Positions 34,568 to 44,355 of a stretch of DNA of 64,000 nt are shown here, one piece after another; the first letter of the stretch is position 1; every line of letters begins with the position of its first letter. The translations under genes were made by a program, and so were the position numbers. The DNA is from Streptomyces sp. NBC_01485 (lineage in GTDB: Bacteria > Actinomycetota > Actinomycetes > Streptomycetales > Streptomycetaceae), in the NCBI RefSeq assembly GCF_036227125.1, contig NZ_CP109435.1, positions 7,502,001-7,566,000 on the forward strand, written 5' to 3'. The notes beneath the pieces are model-generated. The model was not told the DNA's origin. It saw nothing but the letters and a program-made list of their open reading frames with translations, and did not search any database.

Positions 34568-35262
34568 ATGGCGCAACCATCACGGCGGCCGCCCGTCATG
34601 GCTGACGTCTCACAGTCGGCAGGCGTGTCGCACCAGGTCATCTCGCGTATGCCGGGGAGCCGCCGCACCGTGCGGAACGAGGCGCGAGCCAAGGCGATGC
34701 ATGCGATCGAGGAACGCGGTCATCGCCGCGATTCCTCCGGGCGGGCCCTCGCCACCCGGCGCGATCGGACCCGAGGAGCCGCCTCGGACACCACCCTCCA
34801 CGGCCCTTCCGCCGCGCCGGCGGAACTCCGGTACCCCTTCCCGGTGGCGACGGTCGGCGGCGGCCGCGTCCGGGAGGCGCCCCGGCGTCAAGGCGGCCCG
34901 GCGCCTCGGTGCCGGGCCGGTGGCCAGGCATCTCCTGGCGGCCGGTCATCGCGTCATCTGGCATCCTGCGGGTTGCGGCAAGTGGCTGGAAGCCGAGGAC
35001 CGGGTCACCGTGCGGGCCGGGAACTGCTCCGGCAGGCGGGCCGGAGTCCGACCGCGGTCTTGACCGGCCGACGACCGGATGGCGCAGGTTGTCGCGGACG
35101 CTGGGCGAAGGCGGCGCCCGTACCCCCCACGGCATCGCGGCGGTCGGGTTCCCCTGCGTCCCGGGGCCCGAGTTCTCCGCCCCTCCGCTGAGTACCATCC
35201 GACAGGACCTCTCCGCGGTGGGGAAACGGAGCCGTCCTCCTCTCCCCACCGCTCCCCGGGGG
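34568..35262 (+). pseudogene. Broken second LacI-family regulator
   Basis: Starts with AAGGAGG and ATG 34568 and reads a recognisable LacI helix-turn-helix (PVMADVSQSAGVSHQVISRM) and hinge (RALATRRDRTRGAASDTTLHG), close to the intact protein at 27595. The frame is then lost: a middle piece (ARHLLAAGHRVIWHPAG, then WLEAEDRV) appears in another frame around 34886-35030, and the C-terminal piece (IAAVGFPCVPGPEF, then PPLSTIRQDLSAVGKRS) in a third frame around 35130-35262. Several residues of the HTH have drifted too. Probably the former local regulator of the downstream transporter. Confidence 0.85.
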
Positions 35263-35308
35263 AAGCCCATCCCGCCATGACCACCCTCGGACGGCACCGC
35301 CCACGTAT

Positions 35309-35324
35309 GTTCGGTATCTCGAAC
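35309..35324. promoter_or_regulatory. 16-bp palindromic operator before the furanose ABC transporter
   Basis: GTTCGGTATCTCGAAC, with outer arms GTTCG/CGAAC, 112 bases upstream of the binding-protein gene. One of four copies of the shared motif in this region. Confidence 0.7.
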
Positions 35325-35435
35325 GTTGGCCGGTCCACAGAACAACATCGCTTCCCCGGTTCCCGACGGAACGTCAGAAGCGACCTCACGCAACCGAGCC
35401 CCATCCCCGGGCCGGCTCTACGAAGGAGTAGAAAC

Positions 35436-36440
35436 ATGCTGAACAGAAGGAACTTCCTTACCGCGGCGGTCGGTGTGGCGGCTGCGACCGGACTCGCGGC
35501 CTGTGCCAAGGAGGACGGCAGCTCGTCCGGCTCCTCCGGTGGCGGCAGCAAGGCGATCTCCCTCGGCTTCTCCCAGGTCGGCTCGGAGAGCGGCTGGCGG
35601 AGCGCCAACAGCGACTCGGTGAAGTCGGCCGCGAAGGGGGCGGGCTACACCCTCAAGTTCTCCGACGCCCAGCAGAAGCAGGAGAACCAGATCTCCGCGA
35701 TCCGCAGCTACATCGCGCAGAAGGTCGACGTCATCGCCTTCTCGCCGGTGGTCGTCACCGGCTGGGACGCGGTGCTCAAGGAGGCCAAGGCCGCGAAGAT
35801 CCCCGTGGTCCTCACCGACCGCTCCGTGGAGACGTCCGACCAGTCCCTGTACGTGACCCTGGTCGGCTCCGACTTCACGGACGAGGGCCGGCGCGCCGCC
35901 CGCATGCTGGAGAAGGTCCTGGCGACGGCCGGCCACAAGGGCGCGGTGAAGATAGCGCAGTTGGAGGGCACCACCGGTGCCGCCCCGGCGATCGAGCGTG
36001 CCAAGGGCTTCAAGGAGGTCATGGACGCGGAGCACAAGGCCGACTGGAAGATCGTCATCAGCCAGACCGGTGACTTCACCCGCGCCGGCGGCAAGCAGGT
36101 CATGGCGGCCTTCCTGCAGTCCAACCCGGACATCAACGTGCTCTTCGCGCACAACGACGACATGGCCATCGGTGCCATCCAGGCCATCGAGGCGGCCGGC
36201 AAGAAGCCCGGCAAGGACATCCTCATCGTCTCGATCGACGGTGTGAAGGACGGCTTCGTCGCCATGTCCGAAGGCAAGATCAACGGCATCGTCGAGTGCA
36301 ACCCGCTGCTCGGCCCCCAGCTGATGGAGATCGTGAAGAAGGTCCACGACGGCGAGAAGGTCGAGCGGTGGATCAAGACCAAGGAGGGCGACTTCACGCA
36401 GGACCAGGCCAAGGCCGCGCTCCCCACTCGCAAGTACTGA
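35436..36440 (+). CDS. ytfQ: Sugar-binding lipoprotein of a furanose-type ABC transporter (YtfQ family)
   Basis: 334 residues; ATG 35436 after GAAGGAG. The N-terminus NRRNFLTAAVG looks like a twin-arginine signal and leads to a lipobox (GLAAC), so the protein is probably a membrane-anchored lipoprotein. The mature part is a type I periplasmic-binding fold with hallmark YtfQ sequences: LGFSQVGSESGWRSAN, DAQQKQENQISAIRSYIAQ, FSPVVVTGWDAVLKEAK and LFAHNDDMAIGAIQA. YtfQ in Escherichia coli binds galactofuranose; next to an arabinofuranosidase and araBAD this copy may capture arabinofuranose, which is inference. First gene of a four-gene transporter operon. Confidence 0.93.
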   Translation: MLNRRNFLTAAVGVAAATGLAACAKEDGSSSGSSGGGSKAISLGFSQVGSESGWRSANSDSVKSAAKGAGYTLKFSDAQQKQENQISAIRSYIAQKVDVIAFSPVVVTGWDAVLKEAKAAKIPVVLTDRSVETSDQSLYVTLVGSDFTDEGRRAARMLEKVLATAGHKGAVKIAQLEGTTGAAPAIERAKGFKEVMDAEHKADWKIVISQTGDFTRAGGKQVMAAFLQSNPDINVLFAHNDDMAIGAIQAIEAAGKKPGKDILIVSIDGVKDGFVAMSEGKINGIVECNPLLGPQLMEIVKKVHDGEKVERWIKTKEGDFTQDQAKAALPTRKY

Positions 36441-36454
36441 CCGACCGTCCCCGC

Positions 36455-36507
36455 CGGCAGGGAGCCTCCGGCCGACCGAGATCCCTCGGTCGCGAGGCTC
36501 CCTGCCG
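36455..36507 (+). promoter_or_regulatory. Long intercistronic hairpin after the binding-protein gene
   Basis: An outer 14-bp perfect stem (36455-36468 with 36494-36507) encloses an inner 8-bp stem (36473-36480 with 36485-36492). No T-run follows and the operon continues, so it probably protects the upstream mRNA or reduces read-through, giving more binding protein than ATPase. Confidence 0.75.
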
Positions 36508-36537
36508 ACCTGAACCCTTTGCATGAGGAGCGCTGCC

Positions 36538-38072
<1,535 letters not shown>

Positions 38073-38076
<4 letters not shown>

Positions 38077-39134
38077 CCACCCCTTCCCGATGGCGAGCAC
38101 TGACGCGCCACCACCTGTTCTGGCCGGTCGCGGTCCTGGTCGTGCTGCTGCTCGTCAACGTCCCCTTCACACCCGGCTTCTTCTCGATCCGGATGGCGGA
38201 CGGCCACCTCTACGGCAGCCTCGTCTCCATCGTGCTGTTCGGCTCACCACTGATCCTGGTGGCGGTCGGCATGACCCTGGTCATCGCCACCGGCGGCATC
38301 GACCTCTCCGTCGGCGCCGTGGTCGCCATCACCGGGGCCCTGTCGTGCTGGTACATCAACGGCGAAGCAGACCAGAACTCCGTTTCCGGGGTGCTGGTCG
38401 CCGTGGCGCTGGGCCTGGTCGCCGCGGTCGTCTGCGGCCTGTGGAACGGCTTCCTGGTCGCCAGGAGGGGCATCCAGCCGATCATCGCCACGCTGATCAT
38501 CATGGTCGCCGGGCGCGGTGTCGCCCAGCTGATCACCGACGGCCAGATCATCACCGTCAACAGCGACCCTTACCAGCTGATCGGCGGCGGCTACTGGCTG
38601 ACACTGCCGTTCTCCCTCTTCGTGGTGGCCGCGGTTGTGGCCGTCACCGTGGTGCTGACCCGCCGCACGGCGCTCGGCCTGCTGGTCGAGTCGGTCGGCG
38701 GCAACGCCGAGGCCAGCCGCCTGGTCGGCATCAGGTCCACGCGCATCAAGATCATGGTCTACATGTTCTGCGCGCTGTGCGCGGGGATCGCGGGGCTGAT
38801 GATCAGCTCCAACACCTCGGCCGCGGACGGCAACAACGCCGGTCTGTGGATCGAACTCGACGCGATCCTCGCCGTGGTGATCGGCGGCACCTCGCTGGTC
38901 GGCGGCCGGTTCTCCATCGGCGGCACGGTGATCGGCGCCCTCGTCATCCAGACCCTGACCACCACGATCTACACCATCGGCGTGCCGACCCAGACCAACC
39001 TGGTCTTCAAGGCCGCCGTCGTCATCGTCGTCTGCCTGCTGCAGTCCCCGAAGTTCCGAGCCAAGATCTTCGGCGCGAAGGGCCTCAAGGCTCTGCGCCG
39101 GGACGCCGCCCCGAAGATGGAGGTGTCGCGATGA
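38073..39134 (+). CDS. ytfT: Sugar ABC transporter permease (YtfT family)
   Basis: 353 residues, GTG start overlapping the ATPase stop by four bases. Eight or more hydrophobic segments, with the EAA-like family motif MTLVIATGGIDLSVGAVVAI and the conserved VGGNAEASRLVGIRSTRIK and AILAVVIGGTSLVGGR loops of the RbsC/YtfT permeases. Forms the membrane channel with the second permease. Short basic C-terminal tail. Confidence 0.95.
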
Positions 39135-40153
39135 GCGCGACCGCCCAGACCACCGAGGCAGCCAAGAGCGGCATCGCCTCCCGTGCCGCGCGTCTGCTCG
39201 GCGACCGGCGTCTGCCCGTCCTGGTGACGGCCACCCTGTTCATCGCCATGTACATCGGCGGCCTCGGCCGGTACCAGAACTACGGGTTCGCCGAACCCCA
39301 GGTGTTCCTCAACCTGTTCATCGACAACAGCTATCTGCTGGTCGCCGCCATCGGTGCCACCTTCGTCATCATGTCCGGCGGCATCGACCTGTCCGTGGGC
39401 TCGATGATCGGCTTCACCACCATGTTCACGGCGTGGCTGGTGGAACGTCAGGGGTTGCCGCTGGTGCTGGTGGTCCCCCTCGCGCTGGGCTTGGGAGCCT
39501 TCGGCGGTTTCCTGATGGGCTACGTGATCCACAACTTCGAGATCCAGCCGTTCATCGTCACCCTCGCCGGGCTCTTCCTCTTCCGCGGACTGTGCCTGGT
39601 CATCAGCAAGGAGTCGATCTCCATCAGCGACGCCTCGGTGAGCAGCCTGGCCGAGACGCGGGTGTCGCTGGGCGCGGGCGAACTGTCGATCGGCGCCGTC
39701 GTGGCCCTGGTCGTCCTCGGCGTCGCCTGCTACGTCCTCCACTACACCCGCTTCGGACGCCGTGTGTACGCCATCGGCGGCAACGAGCAGTCGGCGCTGC
39801 TCATGGGTCTTCCGCTGGGCCGCACGAAGATCGCCGTCTACACGGTGAGCGGCTTCTGCTCCGCCCTGGCCGGTCTGCTGTTCATGCTGTACATCCAGTC
39901 GGGCGATCCGCTGCACGCCGTCGGCATGGAGCTCGACGCCATCGCCGCGGTGGTCATCGGCGGCACCCTGCTGACCGGCGGTTCCGGTTATGTGCTGGGC
40001 ACACTCTTCGGTGTGCTGGTGCTCGGCCTGATCAAGAGCATGATCACGTTCGAGGGCACGCTCAGCTCCTGGTGGACGAAGATAGCCACCGGTGTGCTGC
40101 TGTGCGCCTTCATCCTGATCCAGCGAACCATGACGTCACGTCAGAAGACCTGA
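39131..40153 (+). CDS. yjfF: Sugar ABC transporter permease (YjfF family)
   Basis: 340 residues; ATG 39131 overlaps the preceding stop (ATGA). Multispanning permease with FVIMSGGIDLSVGSMIGFTT, IQPFIVTLAGLFLFRGLCL (typical of YjfF), AIGGNEQSALLMGLPLGR and AIAAVVIGGTLLTGG. Completes the two-permease, one-ATPase, one-binding-protein set of a carbohydrate uptake system; last gene of the operon. Confidence 0.95.
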   Translation: MSATAQTTEAAKSGIASRAARLLGDRRLPVLVTATLFIAMYIGGLGRYQNYGFAEPQVFLNLFIDNSYLLVAAIGATFVIMSGGIDLSVGSMIGFTTMFTAWLVERQGLPLVLVVPLALGLGAFGGFLMGYVIHNFEIQPFIVTLAGLFLFRGLCLVISKESISISDASVSSLAETRVSLGAGELSIGAVVALVVLGVACYVLHYTRFGRRVYAIGGNEQSALLMGLPLGRTKIAVYTVSGFCSALAGLLFMLYIQSGDPLHAVGMELDAIAAVVIGGTLLTGGSGYVLGTLFGVLVLGLIKSMITFEGTLSSWWTKIATGVLLCAFILIQRTMTSRQKT

Positions 40154-40814
40154 CCAGCAGACCCTGACCGGCAGACCTGGCAGCAGGGATACGGCGACAT
40201 GCTCTGCCGCGCACTTTCACGGGCTGATCGTGTGCGGCACCCGCCTTCCCCCTCGGGTTCCGGTACTCCAAGAGGGACCAGTTCGGGGCACTACCGGCTC
40301 GACCGCCTCCGGGTCACCCGTCGGAGATGTTCGAGACCACCGCCGCCGCCATCGCCGAGGCCCACGTCGAGATCGCCGAGGGCGACGCCGCGCGGCGCAA
40401 GGCGATCGAGGACCTTGCCCGGATCCCCTGGAGGGCCGCGAGCGCCGTGCCCGCCGCAAGGCGATGAAAGCTGCCGTCGCCGAGACGGAGCCCTACCGCC
40501 ATCGTCGGTCCGGCCCCGCGCCGGCCTCCGACACGGTCCAGCCCCAGCGACGCCACCGCCTCCGGAAGGACAAGGACCGAGAGGAACGGGAGAGCGCCTC
40601 GGTGGAGACCGGCGGGGTCTTCCTCGCGAGAACGGCCTGAGCCCGACGGCGAGGAGAAGCCCGGCCCGGAATCCGAGCCGGATGATGCTGATCCGTCGGG
40701 CGGTATCCGGGAGATCAACTCCCGTCCGCTCACGCGCACGGCCCCGGACGAGGAGTCCGAGGCCGAACAGAGCGCCTCCCTGGTGAGTGGAACCCAGGTC
40801 AGCGGCGTAACGCG

Positions 40815-40851
40815 TGGTGCCCCCGGCAGGATTCGAACCTGCGACGCCCGC
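40815..40851 (-). tRNA. tRNA 3' fragment, probable attachment site or pseudo-tRNA
   Basis: On the minus strand the sequence reads a T-arm GCAGG-TTCGAAT-CCTGC, then the 3' acceptor strand CGGGGGC and ACCA, with GCGGGCGTC before it, as in the 3' half of an Arg-type tRNA. A D-arm-like AGCTCAGGG lies further upstream (about 40875-40884 in + coordinates), but no 5' acceptor GCCCCCG follows, so this is not a functional tRNA gene. Such 3' ends are what integrating elements leave behind. Confidence 0.7.
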
Positions 40852-41087
40852 TTGAGGAGTTTTCCCTGGATAAGGCCCTGAGCTGGGTAAACGCCGGGCG
40901 CGGCAGCCTTGAGCCGGAAAACACCCCTGTGCAGCTCTCGCCTGTTCGCGGCGATTTTCTGTCCCCCTGTGTGCCGAATCCGTTCTGCAGGGCGACCGGC
41001 GTCGCGTACTCCGTCGGCTTCCATGAAAATTCCGTGGAGACCGAAAGCGATCTCCAACACGTTCTAAAACCGTTTCTGTTCGGCCAG

Positions 41088-41116
41088 TTGACACCCCGCA
41101 CACCCCCTCTTAAAGT
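41088..41116 (+). promoter_or_regulatory. Consensus-like vegetative promoter upstream of chvE
   Basis: TTGACA (41088-41093), a 17-base spacer and TAAAGT (41111-41116). The start point would be near 41123, just before the operator copy at 41138, leaving a leader of about 600 bases to chvE. Confidence 0.6.
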
Positions 41117-41137
41117 CGCGCCAGCATTCCGATCACG

Positions 41138-41153
41138 TGACGATATGTCGAAC
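41138..41153. promoter_or_regulatory. Operator-like 16-bp site downstream of the chvE promoter
   Basis: TGACGATATGTCGAAC; the right half matches the shared consensus GTTCGATATNTCGAAC exactly and the core CGATATNTCG is intact. Placed about 15-30 bases after the expected transcription start, where a repressor would block elongation. Confidence 0.6.
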
Positions 41154-41718
41154 GGTTGAAAGGCAAGTGCCTTGCGCTCCACCGGAATCAGCACATCCGT
41201 GGCCGGAACGCCGTGGCGCTGCCTGACGTATGTCACGGGTGCACACCGGCAAAGGGATCACGAGAGCCGGCGAGACCCGGATGCAGGGCCGCACCGACGC
41301 ACTGATCGGCGACATGCGGGACACCGAGGCGCCAGAGCACAGACTCGAGCAACCTGCCGGGCGGCGGCCTGGCCCTCAGCCGTTTCAGCGAGATCCGCCG
41401 GCTGTTCACTGCTCTTGAAACGTGTGCGCCAAGATCCCCGACGACCTCGGCGGCCACGTGCGGATCCACGGGGCCGCCGAACGGGTCCGCCGCAGCGCAC
41501 CGTGCTGCCCGAGGTTCGGTCTGTCCAGGGCGCCCGGGATCTACTCGTACGGCACCCCCCCTGCGGGATCCGACCCCGGACACCGCAGGGAGCGGGTACG
41601 GCGCGACCGAATCGCGCTCGACCCGCTCGCCGACTGCCCGGCCCGCTCCGCCGCTTCTCCGCCGACATCTGATATGCCGTCATCCCCTCAACGACGAGAA
41701 GAACAAGGAACGGCCACC

Positions 41719-42816
41719 ATGCACAACCGAAGAGCCGCCCTCGCCGCGATCGCCGGAGCCGCCTCCCTCGCCCTCACCGTGTCCGCCTGCGGCCAGAACA
41801 TGGGGGGCAGCTCCGCGGGCAGCTCCAAGGGCGACACCATCGGCATCGCGATGCCGACCCAGGCCTCCGAGCGCTGGCTCACCGACGGCAAGAGCGTCGT
41901 CAAGGACCTGCAGGCCAAGGGGTACAAGACCAAGCTGGTCTACGGTGAGGACCACCCGAAAACCCAGGTCTCACAGATCGAGAGCCTGATCAAGCAGGGC
42001 GTCGATGCACTGATCATCGCGGCCATCGACAACAAGTCGCTGAACGGCGTGCTCCAACAGGCCGCCGACGCGCACATCCCGGTGATCTCCTACGACCGGC
42101 TCATCCTCGGCACCAAGAACGTCGACTACTACGTCTCCTTCGACAACGAGCAGGTCGGCCGGTTCCAGGCCCTCTACATCATCGACAAGCTCGGCCTGGA
42201 GAACGGCAAGGGCCCGTTCAACATCGAGCTGTTCGCCGGCTCCGGCGACGACAACAACACCAAGTACTTCTTCGACGGCGCGATGCACCTCCTGCAGCCG
42301 TACCTGGACAGCAAGCAGTTGGTCGTCCGGTCCGGCCAGACCGCGCTCGACCAGGTCACCACCCTGCGCTGGGACGGGCCCACCGCGCAGAAGCGCATGA
42401 GCGGCATCCTCGACGAGTCGTACCGGAGCAAGAAGGTCGACGCGGTCCTGTCGCCGTACGACGGCATCTCCATCGGCATCCTGACCGCGCTGAAGTCGGA
42501 CGGCTACGGCTCCGACAGCAAGCCCCTCCCGGTCGTCACCGGTCAGGACGCCGAACTGGCCTCGGTGAAGTCGATCATCGCGGGTGAGCAGTCGCAGACC
42601 GTCTACAAGGACCTTCGCCGGCTCGCCACGGTCGCCGCGGACATGGCCGACGACGTACTCAACGGCAAGACGCCGACAGTGAACAACAGAAGGGCCTACA
42701 ACAACGGCGTCAAGGCTGTGCCCGCCTACTTGCTGCAGCCGACGAGCGTCGACAAGACCAACTACGAGTACGTTCTGGTCGCGGGCGGCGACTACACCGC
42801 CGCCGAGCTCAAGTAG
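41719..42816 (+). CDS. chvE: Orphan ChvE-like multiple-sugar-binding lipoprotein
   Basis: 365 residues; ATG 41719 after AAGGAA. Signal peptide with lipobox VSAC, then a type I periplasmic-binding fold resembling ChvE of the GguAB sugar transporters: IGIAMPTQASERWLTDG, ALIIAAIDNKSLNGVLQQA, VISYDRLILGTKNVDYYVSFDN and LSPYDGISIGI. It should bind L-arabinose or related aldoses. The ATPase and permease genes that normally follow (gguA, gguB) are absent; transposase and rsgA fragments come next, so the operon was probably truncated. It might share the transporter encoded upstream. Confidence 0.92.
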   Translation: MHNRRAALAAIAGAASLALTVSACGQNMGGSSAGSSKGDTIGIAMPTQASERWLTDGKSVVKDLQAKGYKTKLVYGEDHPKTQVSQIESLIKQGVDALIIAAIDNKSLNGVLQQAADAHIPVISYDRLILGTKNVDYYVSFDNEQVGRFQALYIIDKLGLENGKGPFNIELFAGSGDDNNTKYFFDGAMHLLQPYLDSKQLVVRSGQTALDQVTTLRWDGPTAQKRMSGILDESYRSKKVDAVLSPYDGISIGILTALKSDGYGSDSKPLPVVTGQDAELASVKSIIAGEQSQTVYKDLRRLATVAADMADDVLNGKTPTVNNRRAYNNGVKAVPAYLLQPTSVDKTNYEYVLVAGGDYTAAELK

Positions 42817-42960
42817 ACAGTACGAGAAGAGCGCCGGTCACGCGGCGGCACACTTGCGAGAGGGCGCTAAGCCCGATCTTTCTCGGTTCGTCATTGCTCG
42901 ATCGTGGGACTGATTGCCGTACGAGCCGACCATTCGTCATGTGCATGCCGGGATGCGGGC

Positions 42961-43086
42961 ATGGACCGAAGACCGTGTCCGAGCGACCTGTCGGATGGGC
43001 ATTGGGCGTTGATCGAGCCGATGATCACGGCCTGGAAGCAGGGCCGGGTGAGCCGGTCGGCGACCGGAGACCCCGGGGACCTGTGA
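42961..43086 (+). pseudogene. 5' fragment of an IS5-type transposase gene
   Basis: 41 codons reading MDRRPCPSDLSDGHWALIEP and then MITAWKQGR, like the start of DUF4096/IS5-family transposases (usually RRPYPSDLSDAxWALIEP), followed by a stop. Inverted repeats were not found. Part of the debris after chvE. Confidence 0.75.
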
Positions 43087-43104
43087 TCTCCGGGAGATGA
43101 GCGG

Positions 43105-43169
43105 GGTCTCCTGCCCGGCCGTGTCGTTCGGGTCGACCAAGGCCAGTGCGACGTCATCACCCCGGTCGG
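43105..43169 (+). pseudogene. 65-bp fragment of an rsgA gene
   Basis: Matches bases 50023-50087 of the intact rsgA in this window at 59 of 65 positions without gaps; both encode LLPGRVVRVD and QCDV.TPVG. Similarity ends on the 3' side at 43169. It is a relic of a second rsgA copy. The bases from 43170 to 43360 are unrecognised. Confidence 0.8.
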
Positions 43170-43360
43170 GGGCTTCGGCGCCGCCGGCGATGCCGATGTC
43201 GGCCTCGTAGCCGCTGCGGGCTTCGGGGTCGCGGACGATTCCGTGCCCGACGCGGGCGGGAAGGCCGCCCGCAACGAGTCGGGCAACAGTGCGGGAGCTC
43301 ATCGTGTGGATCACACGGTCAAGGCCCGGGCCTCTCCGGCCAGTCACACGAAACAAAGGA

Positions 43361-44170
43361 TCAAATCCTCAGCCGGAGGTCGCCGCCCCCAAGGCCCGCA
43401 CTGATCGCTCTGCTGGTCCGCCGGACGACATCGGCGAGCCGCTCCGGCCGGTGAGCGGGGCCGGTCGCGGTGAACAGCGCGGCGACCGGAGCGCTGCTCA
43501 CGTCGTACAACGGAGCGGCTACACAGCACACCCCTGGCATCAGAATCCCCTGGTCGACCGCGACACCGCATTCCCGGATGGCCCGTGCCTCCCGCGGCCA
43601 GGAGGCGGGCATTGCGCTCGGCGGGAAGCGGTATTCCGGCGTTGCGGCGAGCACTTTGCCGGCGGCGGTGTACCACGGCCAGGCCGACTGGTTCCGCGAA
43701 GCAGGGAACGTCACGGCCTCACCGGGTGTCCAGTGGAGCAGGAGCGTCCGGTCGTGGCGCAGCACCGCGATCCCTACGGCCGCGCCCGTGACCTCTGCCA
43801 GGCGGCGGGCGGGCTCGGCTGCCGTGGAACGCAGCCTCGGATGCGGCTGCCACCCGTTCCCGAGCTGGAACATGCGCGAGCCGATCCGGTACCCGTCCAC
43901 GAACCGCTCCACCGCGCCCAGGCCGACCAGCTGTTCCAGCAGCCGGTGCGCCGTGGCTTTGGGCAGTCCGCTCTCGGACGAAAGCCGGGTCAGCCCCGCC
44001 CCCCTGCTACGTTCCACCGCGGCCAGCAACTCGAAGGCTCCCTCCAGCACACTCCGTCCCCCGGCATGCGCCGAGGGACGAACCGAGGTGGGAGCGGGCC
44101 CGTCGGTGCCCCCGCAGGCTCCGGGCTCGCTGCCGGTGCGCACACGTACAGAACTGCCGTTTTCTCGCAT
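43361..44170 (-). CDS. IclR-family transcriptional regulator
   Basis: 269 residues from ATG 44170. An N-terminal extension of about 35 residues precedes the winged helix-turn-helix (SVLEGAFELLAAVERSRGAG, LSSESGLPKATAHRLLEQLV) and the IclR effector domain (WYTAAGKVLAATPEYRFPPSA, ECGVAVDQGILMPGVCCVAAPLYD, and a C-terminal VVRRTSRAISAGLG). Divergent from the large AfsR-like gene. Its targets and effector are unknown; no catabolic gene is directly attached. The 5' third could start later, at an internal Met, as the extension is low-complexity. Confidence 0.9.
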   Translation of the reverse strand: MRENGSSVRVRTGSEPGACGGTDGPAPTSVRPSAHAGGRSVLEGAFELLAAVERSRGAGLTRLSSESGLPKATAHRLLEQLVGLGAVERFVDGYRIGSRMFQLGNGWQPHPRLRSTAAEPARRLAEVTGAAVGIAVLRHDRTLLLHWTPGEAVTFPASRNQSAWPWYTAAGKVLAATPEYRFPPSAMPASWPREARAIRECGVAVDQGILMPGVCCVAAPLYDVSSAPVAALFTATGPAHRPERLADVVRRTSRAISAGLGGGDLRLRI

Positions 44171-44258
44171 GGTCCCTCAAGTCCCCCCTGTGAGCGACGC
44201 GTTCGGTGGTCGGCCGCCGCGTACACCGCCATGGTGAGAGCCGGGCCTCGGTCAAAAT

Positions 44259-44298
44259 GTTGTCGATAGGTTGTCGTCTCCCGTCGACGGGGCTGTCG
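44259..44298 (+). promoter_or_regulatory. SARP-type heptamer direct repeats before the AfsR-like gene
   Basis: GTTGTCG at 44259-44265 and again at 44270-44276, exactly 11 bp apart, plus GCTGTCG at 44292-44298, three periods from the first. Seven-base repeats spaced 11 bp are the usual binding pattern of SARP regulators; autoregulation by the downstream gene is likely. Confidence 0.55.
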
Positions 44299-44355
44299 CT
44301 CGCCGTGCGGACGCGGGCAGACTCCTGCGAAGCTGAGGGATCGGGGAGGGGCAGC

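Larger units (their letters stand above)
40154..41718. other. Rearranged gene-poor stretch with tRNA remnant and chvE promoter
   Basis: About 1.5 kb without an intact gene. It contains the second copy of the sequence seen at 33.04 kb (40651-40770), a tRNA 3' end (40815-40851), a consensus-like promoter (41088-41116) and an operator copy (41138-41153). A low-complexity frame near 40330-40460 (AIAEAHVEIAEGDAARRKAI) is not recognisable. Confidence 0.6.

Noticed and set aside
40815-40900. Functional tRNA gene
   Set aside because: The 3' half is convincing, but the 5' acceptor strand does not pair and no anticodon arm folds, so only a fragment is called.
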